A stretch of 64,000 nt of DNA from Burkholderia sp. WSM2232 (GCF_000472545.1 NZ_AWZV01000022.1:213-64212), one strand, 5' to 3'. Shown: positions 26,864-35,701, counted from the stretch's first letter. Notes: a model not told the origin generated them from the sequence alone. Numbers and translations: made by a program.

Positions 26864-28170
26864 CAGCGTTCCATCGGTTGATTCAGCAGCGTATCCGCGG
26901 CCTTCTGGCCGGAGCGGATCGCGCCTTCAATCGTCGCGGGCAGGCCGGTAGCCGTCCAGTCGCCCGCGAGCATCAGATTGTTCCAGCGAGTCCGCGTGCC
27001 GGGACGCAGCGTTTCCTGGTCCGGCAGCGCGGCGAATGTCGCGTTTCTGTCGATCACGACCTGGTAGGCCGGCATCGCCGCGGCGGGCAGATTGGCCGCC
27101 TGAGCGACCTCGGCCCATACGCGTGCGGCGAGATCTTCGGCCGGCGTGTCGATCAGTTCCTGAGCGCCGTAGACCGTCGCCGCAAGGCGTCCGTCGAACG
27201 CAAACAGCCATTGCGCCGTTCCGTTGACGAGGCCCGTAACCGGCGCGAGCTTGAACGGCGGCTCGATGCTGAAATGCACGCTGACGGTCGCGGCAAAGCG
27301 GGTCGGCGCACGCAGACCTGGAACGAGCGTCTGCGCGACGTCCGGCGAAACCGCGAGGATCACGGCATGGTTCCTGTCGAGCGCAATGCTGCCTGCCGCG
27401 AAATTCAGCGCCTCGACGCGGCTGGAAATTGCCTGAGCGTTGGCGTGAGCGTTGGCGTTGGCTCGTGCGTGCGCGGCATACACCATTTTCTCCAGCCGCG
27501 AATCCAGTTCGATAGTCGCGCCGCCATGCTGCAGCAGCCGCAACGCCGGGTCGACGAACGCGCTGCTCAGGCCGTGGCGCGCGACCAGCGTCCTGGTTGC
27601 CTGACCGCCCGAGATCAGCATCTCGCGCACCGCCGCCGCAGTCATTTCCGCCGACGCCTCGCGCGGCTCCACATTGAGCAGAGCGCGAAACAGCGGCGCG
27701 AGCAGGCGGTCCCACAGCGGGCCGTTGCTGCGCATGGTCTGGGCGACACTGCGGCCAGGCTTCGCGAAAAGCAGCGGCACCACGTTCAGATAATCGCTCG
27801 GGCCGGTGTTCGGCACGCGCATGTTCGGATCGAAGATCCACCACGGCAGGCGGCCAGGCGACATGCGCACGGTCCAGCGCGCGCGGCTGGCCAGGTCGAC
27901 GAAAGGGAATTCCGGCAGCGCCGGTCCCGTCAGTTCGTCCGCAGAGCCGATCGCCCGCAGATAGTTCAGCGTGGCGGCATTGCCCGACATGATCAGGTGA
28001 TTGCCGCTGTCGATCGTCGCGCCGAGTTTCGCGTCGTAAAACGAACGGCAACGGCCGCCGGCCTGCGCGGCCGCCTCGTGCAACACGACCCGCGCGCCGC
28101 GCCGCTGCAACTGCACCGCGGCGGCGAGGCCGGCGAGGCCCGCGCCGACCACATGTACGAGCCTCGACAT
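26863..28170 (-). CDS. hpnE: Hydroxysqualene dehydroxylase HpnE
   Basis: The 435-residue flavoprotein begins MSRLVHVVGAGLAGLAAAVQL, with the FAD-binding GxGxxG, and ends in the typical C-terminal FAD motif (NLMLAGDWTATGLPATIEGA). It reduces hydroxysqualene to squalene in the HpnC/D/E route. Residues about 231-246 carry an Ala-Asn/His repeat (HARANANAHANAQA) that looks like an expansion in a surface loop. It starts 4 nt after the stop of hpnD. Confidence 0.92.
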   Translation of the reverse strand: MSRLVHVVGAGLAGLAAAVQLQRRGARVVLHEAAAQAGGRCRSFYDAKLGATIDSGNHLIMSGNAATLNYLRAIGSADELTGPALPEFPFVDLASRARWTVRMSPGRLPWWIFDPNMRVPNTGPSDYLNVVPLLFAKPGRSVAQTMRSNGPLWDRLLAPLFRALLNVEPREASAEMTAAAVREMLISGGQATRTLVARHGLSSAFVDPALRLLQHGGATIELDSRLEKMVYAAHARANANAHANAQAISSRVEALNFAAGSIALDRNHAVILAVSPDVAQTLVPGLRAPTRFAATVSVHFSIEPPFKLAPVTGLVNGTAQWLFAFDGRLAATVYGAQELIDTPAEDLAARVWAEVAQAANLPAAAMPAYQVVIDRNATFAALPDQETLRPGTRTRWNNLMLAGDWTATGLPATIEGAIRSGQKAADTLLNQPMER

Positions 28171-28174
28171 CAGC

Positions 28175-29023
28175 TCAGAAAAGCGCGTAGCGCGCGACGA
28201 TCCATAGCAAGCGCAGCTTCGGCTTACTGACCTTCGTGCGCGGAATGTCGAAGCCGCGCTCGAGCGTGCGCTCGAGCAGCACATGGTAGACGCCCGACAT
28301 GATGCGCGGCGCGCGCACCTGGCTGCGCGGCTCGCGGTCCATGATCGCATCGGACGCCGCAAAGTGTTCGCGTGCGCGCGCGGCAAGCGTCGCACACACG
28401 CGCGGCAGCGAGGGGTCGTCGGCGATCTGCGCCGGGTTGGTGATCGCGATGCCTTCGCGCGCCAGCAGCTCGCGCGGCAGATAGCAACGGTTGATGCCGG
28501 CGTCTTCGTCGATGTCGCGCAGAATGTTCGTGAGCTGCAGCGCGCGGCCCAGATGGTGCGCCAGCAAACGGCCTGGCTCCTCCTGCATCCCGAATATTCT
28601 CACCGAAAGGCGGCCCGCTGCGCTCGCGACGCGGTCGCAATACAGGTCGAGCGTGGCTTCGTCGGGCGCGCAGATGTCGGCAGCCGCGTCCATCGCCATG
28701 CCGTCGATCATCGCGTGAAAATCTTCGCGCTGCAGATGGAACGTGTGAATGTGCCGCGTCAACGCGCGCAACGAAGCGCGCGGCGCGCCGGCATAGCACG
28801 CGTCGATGTCGGCGCGCCAGCGCTCCAGCGCGGCGGCACGGTCGGCGCGCGGCAAGTCGCTGTCGGCAATGTCGTCGACCGCGCGGCAGAAAGCGTAGAC
28901 CTGATACATCGCGTCGCGTTGCGCGGCCGGCAGGATGCGCATTGCGAGATAGAACGAGCTGCCGGACGTGGCGGCAGCGGCGTCGATTTCAGTATCGTCC
29001 ACGACAGGATTGGAAACAGCCAA
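28175..29023 (-). CDS. hpnD: Presqualene diphosphate synthase HpnD
   Basis: The 282-residue protein is a trans-isoprenyl diphosphate synthase of the HpnD type: SSFYLAMRILPAAQRDAMY, the first aspartate motif DDIAD (50-54), and the second in NILRDIDED (D170 and D174). HpnD condenses two farnesyl diphosphates into presqualene diphosphate. The sequence fits HpnD better than HpnC because of its SSFY...YQVYAFCRAVDD pattern. It is the first gene of the leftward operon. hpnC, which should convert its product, is not next to it. Confidence 0.92.
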   Translation of the reverse strand: MAVSNPVVDDTEIDAAAATSGSSFYLAMRILPAAQRDAMYQVYAFCRAVDDIADSDLPRADRAAALERWRADIDACYAGAPRASLRALTRHIHTFHLQREDFHAMIDGMAMDAAADICAPDEATLDLYCDRVASAAGRLSVRIFGMQEEPGRLLAHHLGRALQLTNILRDIDEDAGINRCYLPRELLAREGIAITNPAQIADDPSLPRVCATLAARAREHFAASDAIMDREPRSQVRAPRIMSGVYHVLLERTLERGFDIPRTKVSKPKLRLLWIVARYALF

Positions 29024-29256
29024 GACGATCTCCGCAGGAGGGCGCCCGCTGAAAGGCGTTCAGTAATTGTTATGCCTCGCCGCAGGGCGGGCGGCCCGCG
29101 CGCGCGGACACGCGCGAAACAGACGGCTGGGATGCCGGAAACGGCGAAAAGTATATCAACGTTTGTGAGACGCCGCAGTTTCGCCCGCCCAAACGTGAAC
29201 AAAGCGGTGGACAAAGCGGCCGACTCGGCGCGCCAGATCGCGCGCCGCCGCGCGTC

Positions 29257-30195
29257 TCAGGTCAGTGCGACGCAGCGGTTGCGCCCCTGGCGCTTGGCGC
29301 TGTAGAGCGCCGCGTCGGCCTCGTTGATCAACACATCGTAGGCGGGCAAGCCGGGCCGCGCCGCCGCGCCGCCCACACTCGCGGTTACCGGCACGCTGGT
29401 GCCCTGCACTTCCACCGGCGTATCCGCGATCGTGCAGCGGATTTTTTCGGCGACGCGCATCGCGTCTTCGAGCGGCGTGCATGGCAGCAACAGCGCGAAC
29501 TCTTCGCCGCCGAAACGCCCGAAGGTGTCCTGCGCCCGCACGACGCCGGCCACGCGCTGCGCCATCGCGCGCAGCACCGTGTCGCCAACGCCGTGACCAA
29601 ACTGGTCGTTGATCTTCTTGAAGTGGTCGAGATCGAACAGCAGCACCGACATATCGCCGCCATAGCGCTGCCAACGCGTGTATTCGTCGAGCAGCCGCGC
29701 CTCGAAATAGCGGCGGTTGGCAATGCCGGTGAGTCCGTCGCGGTCCGCGTACTCCTGCAGCTTGGCCACAGCCTCCTCGCGCTCGCGCTGCACGATGCTC
29801 ACGTGCGTGACATCCGAGATCGTCACGCAAACGGCCACCACTTCGCGTTCGCGCGTAAGCGGCATGAAGGTGCAGTCCTGCTGCATGTAGTCCACGCCGC
29901 CGGTGATGGGCCGGTCGTGATCGAACTTGAACAGGTACGGGCGCTGCTCCCATGAGCTGAACGCAAAACTGCCGAGTTGAAACACGCTTTCAATCTTGCG
30001 CGACAACCACACGCGCGGCAGTTCCGGAAAATGCGTGAACAGCGATTTGCCGACCACCTGCTCCGCCGACAACCCGCTGTGGTCTTGCATGAAGCGATTC
30101 CACATGAGCACGTTCATGTCGCGGTCGAGCACGAAGATGCCAAAGCCGACCCGCTCCACCACCATATCGCTCAACGACTGCACGGGCGAACTCAT
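29257..30195 (-). CDS. PAS-GGDEF diguanylate cyclase
   Basis: The 312-residue protein starts at 30195, where ATG overlaps the stop of the CheC-like gene (ATGA). Residues 10-130 form a PAS domain (VGFGIFVLDRDMNVLMWN...VGKSLFTHFPEL), and residues 145-310 a GGDEF domain with an intact GGEEF (229-233). An RxxD inhibitory site (R220-D223) lies five residues upstream, as needed for product inhibition by c-di-GMP. It should make c-di-GMP in the cytoplasm in response to the PAS signal, and the two upstream genes probably feed into it. Confidence 0.92.
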   Translation of the reverse strand: MSSPVQSLSDMVVERVGFGIFVLDRDMNVLMWNRFMQDHSGLSAEQVVGKSLFTHFPELPRVWLSRKIESVFQLGSFAFSSWEQRPYLFKFDHDRPITGGVDYMQQDCTFMPLTREREVVAVCVTISDVTHVSIVQREREEAVAKLQEYADRDGLTGIANRRYFEARLLDEYTRWQRYGGDMSVLLFDLDHFKKINDQFGHGVGDTVLRAMAQRVAGVVRAQDTFGRFGGEEFALLLPCTPLEDAMRVAEKIRCTIADTPVEVQGTSVPVTASVGGAAARPGLPAYDVLINEADAALYSAKRQGRNRCVALT

Positions 30196-30815
30196 AGGCT
30201 GGACAGCAGCGCGTCGAGCGCGTCGTTCATGTGGCGGATGGACTCTTCCGCCATCAGCATCACGAGGTGCGCGCGGAAGCTCTGATCTTCCAGCGTGAAA
30301 TTGACCTCGACGAGCAGCGCGACTTCCCATTGCAGCACGCCGGGCTGGAATACTTCGTCGAGCGTGAGCGCGTCGCCGAGCAGGCCCGGCGCGGAGAACA
30401 CCGGGGTACGGCCAAGCTGGTCCAGGATGCACGACACGCACGCACCGGTGAGCACGTTCGCGACGTCGAACATCAGTTCCTTCTGACTCACCGATTCGTA
30501 TGCCGAGCGCGAGTAGGGATCGCTTACGAGCGCGCACAGGTCGTCCACGCTGTCGCTGCGGCAAATTACCAGCGCCTCGCCCTTGATGTCCGAACGAAAG
30601 CCCTGACGCACGGCGCTCACCGGGTCCTGGATGCCGGTCATTTCCCTCAGCGCCTGCGCTGCCTCGGTCACCGCTACCACCCTGACGCGCGGCACCGACA
30701 ATTCGATGAACGAATCGAGCAGCCGCGCGAGACGCGTCGCGGCTTGGCCCATCGCCAGATTGGCGACCTCTTGCAGCGCGTCGCGCTGGTCTTCGTTGAG
30801 GACTGGCTCAGACAT
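30192..30815 (-). CDS. CheC-like phosphatase/chemotaxis-type protein
   Basis: The 207-residue protein shows the CheC/CheX/FliY fold with the first active-site helix intact (LQEVANLAMGQAATRLA, E16 and N19). The second copy is altered (FDVANVLTGACVSC, with D117 where CheC has Glu, and N120 kept). CheC proteins remove phosphate from CheY-type receivers. It overlaps the receiver gene upstream by 8 nt and the GGDEF gene downstream by 4 nt, so all three should be translated together. Its most likely substrate is the neighbouring receiver. Confidence 0.8.
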   Translation of the reverse strand: MSEPVLNEDQRDALQEVANLAMGQAATRLARLLDSFIELSVPRVRVVAVTEAAQALREMTGIQDPVSAVRQGFRSDIKGEALVICRSDSVDDLCALVSDPYSRSAYESVSQKELMFDVANVLTGACVSCILDQLGRTPVFSAPGLLGDALTLDEVFQPGVLQWEVALLVEVNFTLEDQSFRAHLVMLMAEESIRHMNDALDALLSSL

Positions 30816-31176
30816 ACAACCCGTACTCCTTGAGGATGGGCAGTACCGCCTCCGGCGTCACGGGTTTGGCGATGAACGCCGCGGCGCCAAGCGCGCGCAC
30901 GCGCGCCTGCGCCATCGGCTGGATATCGGCCGAGACGACGATGACGAAGGTGTTCAGGTCCTCATGCTGCAACGCCTCGAGCACCTGGTAGCCGTTCATG
31001 TCAGGCATGGTGAGGTCGAGGAACATCACCGAGGCTTTCCCTTGACGATATAAAGCGAGCGCTTCGCGTCCGTTCGATGCGTAAGACACGTCCACGTCCC
31101 AATCCGGCGGCAATGCCTTGGTGAGCACCTTGCGGGCAAGCAACGAATCATCGGCGATCACGATAGGCAAAGGCAT
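30808..31176 (-). CDS. Single-domain CheY-like response regulator
   Basis: The 122-residue protein is a bare receiver domain with every key residue: D9/D10 for metal, D54 as phosphate acceptor (MFLDLTMPD), S82 (VVSAD) and K104 (AKPV). With no output domain, it must act through protein contacts, most simply with the CheC-like and GGDEF proteins encoded after it in the same operon. The kinase that phosphorylates it is not in the operon. The hybrid kinase at 31856, transcribed divergently from it, is a candidate. Confidence 0.92.
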   Translation of the reverse strand: MPLPIVIADDSLLARKVLTKALPPDWDVDVSYASNGREALALYRQGKASVMFLDLTMPDMNGYQVLEALQHEDLNTFVIVVSADIQPMAQARVRALGAAAFIAKPVTPEAVLPILKEYGLYV

Positions 31177-31855
31177 GGCGGTCTACAGACGGAATAAGCT
31201 CGTGCGGGTTAACGGCGGATAGCCCGAACTCTTTAGGGTGACGTGCGACGGCGCGCGTCGCGATGCGCGTGCGCCTGCTGGGAGGCGGCTTGCAGACAGG
31301 CGGGAATGAGGCGCGGCGAGGCGCGTTTGGCGCACGCCTTGCTCGCGCGGAAACGCGCGTACGTGCGGCGGACGACGGTTATGACCGGCATGTTGAGCCT
31401 ACCCCGTATAGAATCGGCGCGGCTCGCTGGAACCTGGCTGATCCCCGTGCCGCGCGCGCGTGGTTTCCGCGAACGCCGGCACTCACGCGCGTACGCATGA
31501 TCCGGTGCCCTCGCGGCGCGTGCGTTCGAACATGGCGGACGCACTTTTTGTCGTGGGATCGATTCTCAAAGCAATACCGCCGAAAAGCAATACGCGGTAT
31601 TTTTCACCAGCTAACAATATCTTCCTGAGTTAGTCGCTTTAGGAAAACATACACGCTGCATAATTATAGTTTTTATACCGTTTATACTTTTGTGTACGTT
31701 TGCGCTTGCCAGTTTGTCACTGTTTTAAAAGGCTGATGAATTGCGCCCGAAAACTGCGAACACCAGCCATTACGGTAACTTCTACCGCCGTTCAGCGACT
31801 ATGCTTCACGTATCATTCCTGTGTCTTTACGTTTTGAAAGGCCGAGCGTTTAACA
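31177..31855. other. Intergenic region, 679 bp, with an AT-rich leader
   Basis: No gene is supported. The first 350 bp are GC-rich like the flanks. From about 31600 to 31750 composition shifts sharply to AT-rich, with runs such as CATAATTATAG and TTTTTATACCG. This probably holds the promoter and upstream elements of the hybrid kinase gene, and could be a binding site for a nucleoid protein. Confidence 0.6.
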
Positions 31856-34138
31856 ATGACATCTGACCGGTTCGATCCGCACCGAGCGAGCCGCCTTTCC
31901 AACGACGGGCAGGGCGACGCGGTGTTTCCCAGCGTGCCGGAGCAGAACTTTCACGTGCGGCGCATGACGTTGATCGCGCTGCTGGTCGCCGCGATCGTGC
32001 TGCCGTGCCTTTACGTCGCGGCCATGGCGTTCAACGACATGCGCAGCCGCGAAGCCGACGCCACCGACATGACGCTGCGCACCGTGCGCATCGCCGAGGA
32101 ACACGCGCTCAAAGTGTTCGACATGAACGAAACGCTCGACACGCGCATCGTCGATTTGACGGAAGGCCTCGACGACGCGAGCATACGCGCACGCGAGGCC
32201 GCCATTCACCAGAAAGTCCGCACCATGGGCGGCGGCTATCCGCAGGTCGCCGCGGTGTCCATTTTCGGCCGCGACGGCACCTTGCTCGTGAGCAGCCGGT
32301 TCTATCCGGCGCCGCCGGTGTCGATCGGCGACCGCGAAGACTTCGTCGGCCTGCGCGAAGGCCGCGACCTCGAACATGTGTCGAAAGTAATGTCGGGGCA
32401 CGTCGCCGGCGAGCAGGTGTTCAATTCCGGCATCGAGCGGCGCGCGCCCGACGGCACGTTCGCCGGCGTGGTGTCGGTCGCGCTGCGCCCGAGCTATTTC
32501 GACGCGTTCTACCGCGAGCTGCTGGGCGGCAACGACGGCGTGCCGATGACCATGAGCCTCGTGCGCGCCGACGGCGCCGTCCTCGCTCACTACCCGCGCC
32601 GCCCGGGCGAACCCACCGCCGTCGCTGCCGACTCGCCGTTCGCCGGGGCCATGAAAGAGGGACGGCGCGCCGGCGTGACGCGCATGCGCTCGAATATCGA
32701 CGGCGACAACATGATCGTCGCATTCCGGCATGTCGGCTCGTATCCGGTTTATGTGATGTGCGGCTATCGCGCGTCGGCTATGTGGGCCGCGTGGTATCGG
32801 CACCTTGCGGTGCTGGTTCTGTCGATATTCACGCCGTCCGTCGCCCTGTGGTGCGTGATCTGGCTTTCCTTGCGGCGGCTCGGCGCCGAGGAAGAAGCCT
32901 GGGAGCGCTGGCAGGCGGAAGCCTCCATGCGCCGGTCCATCGAATCGGCGTACCGTCAGTCGCGCAAGATGGAAGCGCTCGGCACGCTGGTGGGCAGCGT
33001 CGCGCACGACTTCAACAATCTCTTGATGATCCTTTCGGCGAACGTTCAGATTGCGCGCCGGCGCGGTGCGAGCGGATTGGATCGCGAGCTGTCCGCCATG
33101 GAGCGGGCGCTCAAGAGCGGGCAATCGCTCACCCGGCAGTTGCTGGGTGTCGCACGCAAGCAGCCGCTGCGCAACGAAACCGTCGCGCTCGAACGCTGGC
33201 TGCCGGCGTGCCGCGACCTGCTGCGCGCGTCGCTCGGGGCCAAGGTTTCGCTGGTTATCGATATCGGCGTCGGCCTCTGGCCGATGCGCGTGGACGTCGC
33301 CGAGCTTGAGCTCGCGCTCATCAACATCGCCGTGAACGCGCGCGACGCCATGCCCAACGGCGGACGTTTCACCGTGCGCGCGACCAACATCACGTTCCGT
33401 CACGAAGACGGCTTCCCGCTGACCGGCGAGTTCGTCCAGGTGTCGCTGGAGGACACCGGCGTCGGCATGGCGCCCGAGGTGCTCGCGCGCGCCTTCGAGC
33501 CGCTTTTCACGACCAAGGCAAAGGGCATGGGCACGGGGCTCGGTCTGCCGCAGGTGTTTGCCTTCTGTGAGCGCTCGGGCGGGCTGGCCGCGATCGACAG
33601 CGCCGTCGGCGCGGGCACCTCCGTGCGGCTCTATCTGCCGCGCGCGACGGAAGAGCCGGTAGTCGACGGGCCGGCCGAAACCGGCACCGAAGACCTTGAC
33701 GCCTCGCACGGACTACGCGTGCTGCTTGTCGAGGACAACGAGGAAGTGGCCGCGGGCACCGAAGCACTGCTGCAGATGATGGGCCACCACGTCACGTGCG
33801 TGCCGAATGCGGACATGGCCTTGAGTCTGCTGGAGGATGCGCGCGCGCAACACACTCGCAGCGGCGAGCCGCTGCCGTTCGACGTCGTGCTGTCGGACAT
33901 TCATATGCCGGGGGCGCTCAACGGCATTGACCTGGCGGAAGCCATCCGCGGGTTCGACATCAACCTGCCGGTCATTCTCGTGACCGGCTACGCGGAAGAG
34001 CTCGACCGCGCGCGGCAGGTCAATGTGCGGGTGCTGTCCAAGCCCTTCGACATCGCTCTGCTGGAAAGCCTTCTGGAGGGCATTCAGCGCGAACTCGCGC
34101 ACAGCGGGCTGGATCCGGCGACGCATCAGGTGCTGTAG
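31856..34138 (+). CDS. Hybrid sensor histidine kinase with periplasmic sensor and receiver domain
   Basis: The 760-residue protein has one membrane helix at 38-58, a periplasmic sensor at 60-310 of double-Cache type (AAVSIFGRDGTLLVSS, TMSLVRADGAVLAHYP), and a second helix near 316-339. The phosphoacceptor H384 lies in SVAHDFNNLLM, and an HATPase with N box (NIAVNARDAMPNGG), G1 (EDTGVGM) and G2 (GTGLGLPQVF) follows. A C-terminal receiver (LLVEDNEEV, DVVLSDIHMP, LSKPF) completes it. It should sense a small external ligand. No DNA-binding partner is adjacent; the divergent receiver operon is the nearest candidate. Confidence 0.93.
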   Translation: MTSDRFDPHRASRLSNDGQGDAVFPSVPEQNFHVRRMTLIALLVAAIVLPCLYVAAMAFNDMRSREADATDMTLRTVRIAEEHALKVFDMNETLDTRIVDLTEGLDDASIRAREAAIHQKVRTMGGGYPQVAAVSIFGRDGTLLVSSRFYPAPPVSIGDREDFVGLREGRDLEHVSKVMSGHVAGEQVFNSGIERRAPDGTFAGVVSVALRPSYFDAFYRELLGGNDGVPMTMSLVRADGAVLAHYPRRPGEPTAVAADSPFAGAMKEGRRAGVTRMRSNIDGDNMIVAFRHVGSYPVYVMCGYRASAMWAAWYRHLAVLVLSIFTPSVALWCVIWLSLRRLGAEEEAWERWQAEASMRRSIESAYRQSRKMEALGTLVGSVAHDFNNLLMILSANVQIARRRGASGLDRELSAMERALKSGQSLTRQLLGVARKQPLRNETVALERWLPACRDLLRASLGAKVSLVIDIGVGLWPMRVDVAELELALINIAVNARDAMPNGGRFTVRATNITFRHEDGFPLTGEFVQVSLEDTGVGMAPEVLARAFEPLFTTKAKGMGTGLGLPQVFAFCERSGGLAAIDSAVGAGTSVRLYLPRATEEPVVDGPAETGTEDLDASHGLRVLLVEDNEEVAAGTEALLQMMGHHVTCVPNADMALSLLEDARAQHTRSGEPLPFDVVLSDIHMPGALNGIDLAEAIRGFDINLPVILVTGYAEELDRARQVNVRVLSKPFDIALLESLLEGIQRELAHSGLDPATHQVL

Positions 34139-34159
34139 CGGGCGTTTCCGGCCCGGTTT

Positions 34160-34219
34160 GCCGTTTCTTTCGCCGTTTCTTTCGCCGTTTCGTTCGCCGT
34201 TTCGTTCGCCGTTACGCCC
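34160..34219. repeat. Five tandem 12-bp repeats
   Basis: Units at 34160, 34172, 34184, 34196 and 34208 read GCCGTTTCTTTC (twice), GCCGTTTCGTTC (twice) and the diverged GCCGTTACGCCC. They begin 21 bp after the kinase gene stop and run towards the next gene. Confidence 0.9.
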
Positions 34220-34392
34220 GATTGTAAAAATGCGCGGGCTGCTGCCCGTTGTGCGAGCCTTGGCAGCGGTTTTTAGCGCAAGCCCACGGCGGCGGGCGCC
34301 GTGCGCGCCGCATGTCCGGCATGAAGGTTGCGGCGCTGGTCGGGAATGGGGACGGCGCACCGCGCGCTGTCCTACCCCAAAGGGAGACAGCC

Positions 34393-35643
34393 ATGCGACA
34401 TACCGTGATTGGTCTATTCAACACCTATGCAGATGCCGAAGCCGCGCGCGATACGCTAGTGCAGACCGGTTTTGCTCGGGACGCCATCGATTTGCAGGCG
34501 AACGCCGAGCCCTCGGTCGGCTCGGCGACTGACGAAGTGGCCGGTTCCGGCGTGCTTGCCAATATCGAACGTTTTCTGTCGAGCCTGTTTGCAAGCGGCC
34601 CGCGCGCGCCGGAGACCGCCCGCTATACCGAAGCGGTGCGCCGTGGCGCGGTGCTCGTGGTGATCGACGCTGCCAGCGAATCGCACGCAGAACTCGCTCG
34701 CAACACGCTGACGCGGCTTGGCGCAACGGATATTGGCGAGCGCTCGGCCGACTGGAGCACGCACACGGCCACCGAAAGCGCGCGCGAGCATTCGTTGCTG
34801 GATGAGCTCGGAATCGGCACCGTAACCACAGCCGCGCCGCGTGGCGCAGAAAGCGGATTCGGCGAAGCTGCAGACCGCGACACGATGACGTCCGCGGGAA
34901 CGGGAATGGGCGCGGCGATGGGCACCGGCGGGCCAGGCACAGCGACGTGGACGTCGCCTCCGGAGGCCACTGGGACCGGGACTGGAATTGGAACTGGCGC
35001 GGGTACGTCTGTGCCCGCCGGCACTGGCGCGGCGGCAATGACAACCGGAACGCCGGCAACGCCTGCCAGCAGCGTCAGCTCGCCTGCCGCTCCCGGCTCC
35101 GGCGCGGCCACGCACGCGGCCACGGCGGCGGATCCACTGTACACGGCGCCCCCGCGCAGCACCGACGCCGAACCGTTCGTGCCGCCGCCGATCAGCGAGC
35201 GTCCGGCCACCGATCCGCTGAACGAACCCATGCGTGATCCTCTAGCCGACGACGCCGGGCGCAGCGCCATTGCCGCTGGTTCGGCGCCGGGATCGGGCGC
35301 AGTCATGCAGCCATCGGAAGTGGTCTCCAGCGCCGCACATCCTACGTCGGGTTTGAGCGGACAGATTCCCAACGAATATCTCGAGTACGAGGAAGACTTT
35401 CGCACGCATTACGACGAGCAATATTCGGCTGACGACTCGCGTTACGAGGACTATGTGCCGGCTTACCGCTACGGTGCCGAGATCGGCCAGGACGTGCGTT
35501 ATCGCGACAGGGCGTGGGACGACGTGGAACCGGAGGCGCGGCGTCACTGGGAATCGACGGCGGCGGACAACAGCACGTGGGAGCGCTTCAAGCTCGCCGT
35601 GCGTCATGGCTGGGAACGCGTGACGGGACATCATCACGTGTAG
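34393..35643 (+). CDS. Stress-type protein with low-complexity middle and conserved C-terminal segment
   Basis: The 416-residue product starts at the ATG at 34393 after AGGGAGA. Residues 1-115 resemble the general stress protein 17M/YflT-type fold (MRHTVIGLFNTYADAEAARDTLVQTGF...YTEAVRRGAVLVVIDA). Residues 165-290 are Gly/Thr/Ala/Pro-rich low complexity. The end is acidic and aromatic (YDEQYSADDSRYEDYVPAYRYG, then EARRHWESTAADNSTWERFK), a pattern found in bacterial stress proteins of unknown function. No signal peptide or membrane span is visible. Function is unknown. Confidence 0.72.
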   Translation: MRHTVIGLFNTYADAEAARDTLVQTGFARDAIDLQANAEPSVGSATDEVAGSGVLANIERFLSSLFASGPRAPETARYTEAVRRGAVLVVIDAASESHAELARNTLTRLGATDIGERSADWSTHTATESAREHSLLDELGIGTVTTAAPRGAESGFGEAADRDTMTSAGTGMGAAMGTGGPGTATWTSPPEATGTGTGIGTGAGTSVPAGTGAAAMTTGTPATPASSVSSPAAPGSGAATHAATAADPLYTAPPRSTDAEPFVPPPISERPATDPLNEPMRDPLADDAGRSAIAAGSAPGSGAVMQPSEVVSSAAHPTSGLSGQIPNEYLEYEEDFRTHYDEQYSADDSRYEDYVPAYRYGAEIGQDVRYRDRAWDDVEPEARRHWESTAADNSTWERFKLAVRHGWERVTGHHHV

Positions 35644-35664
35644 AAGCAGGAAGAGCTAGGCGGC

Positions 35665-35701
35665 GCGGCGGCGCGCCGGGAAACTTCGGGCGCGCCGCCG
35701 C
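35665..35701. terminator. Strong GC hairpin between convergent genes
   Basis: Perfect 13-bp arms (GCGGCGGCGCGCC at 35665-35677 and its complement at 35689-35701) enclose an 11-nt loop. There is no T-run, so termination would have to be factor-assisted. It lies between the stress-type gene and the leftward FMN reductase. Confidence 0.55.

Noticed and set aside
31850..33709. A 619-codon frame antisense to the hybrid histidine kinase
   Set aside because: The sense strand has all kinase boxes in order. The antisense product is Arg/His/Ala-rich with no recognisable domain.
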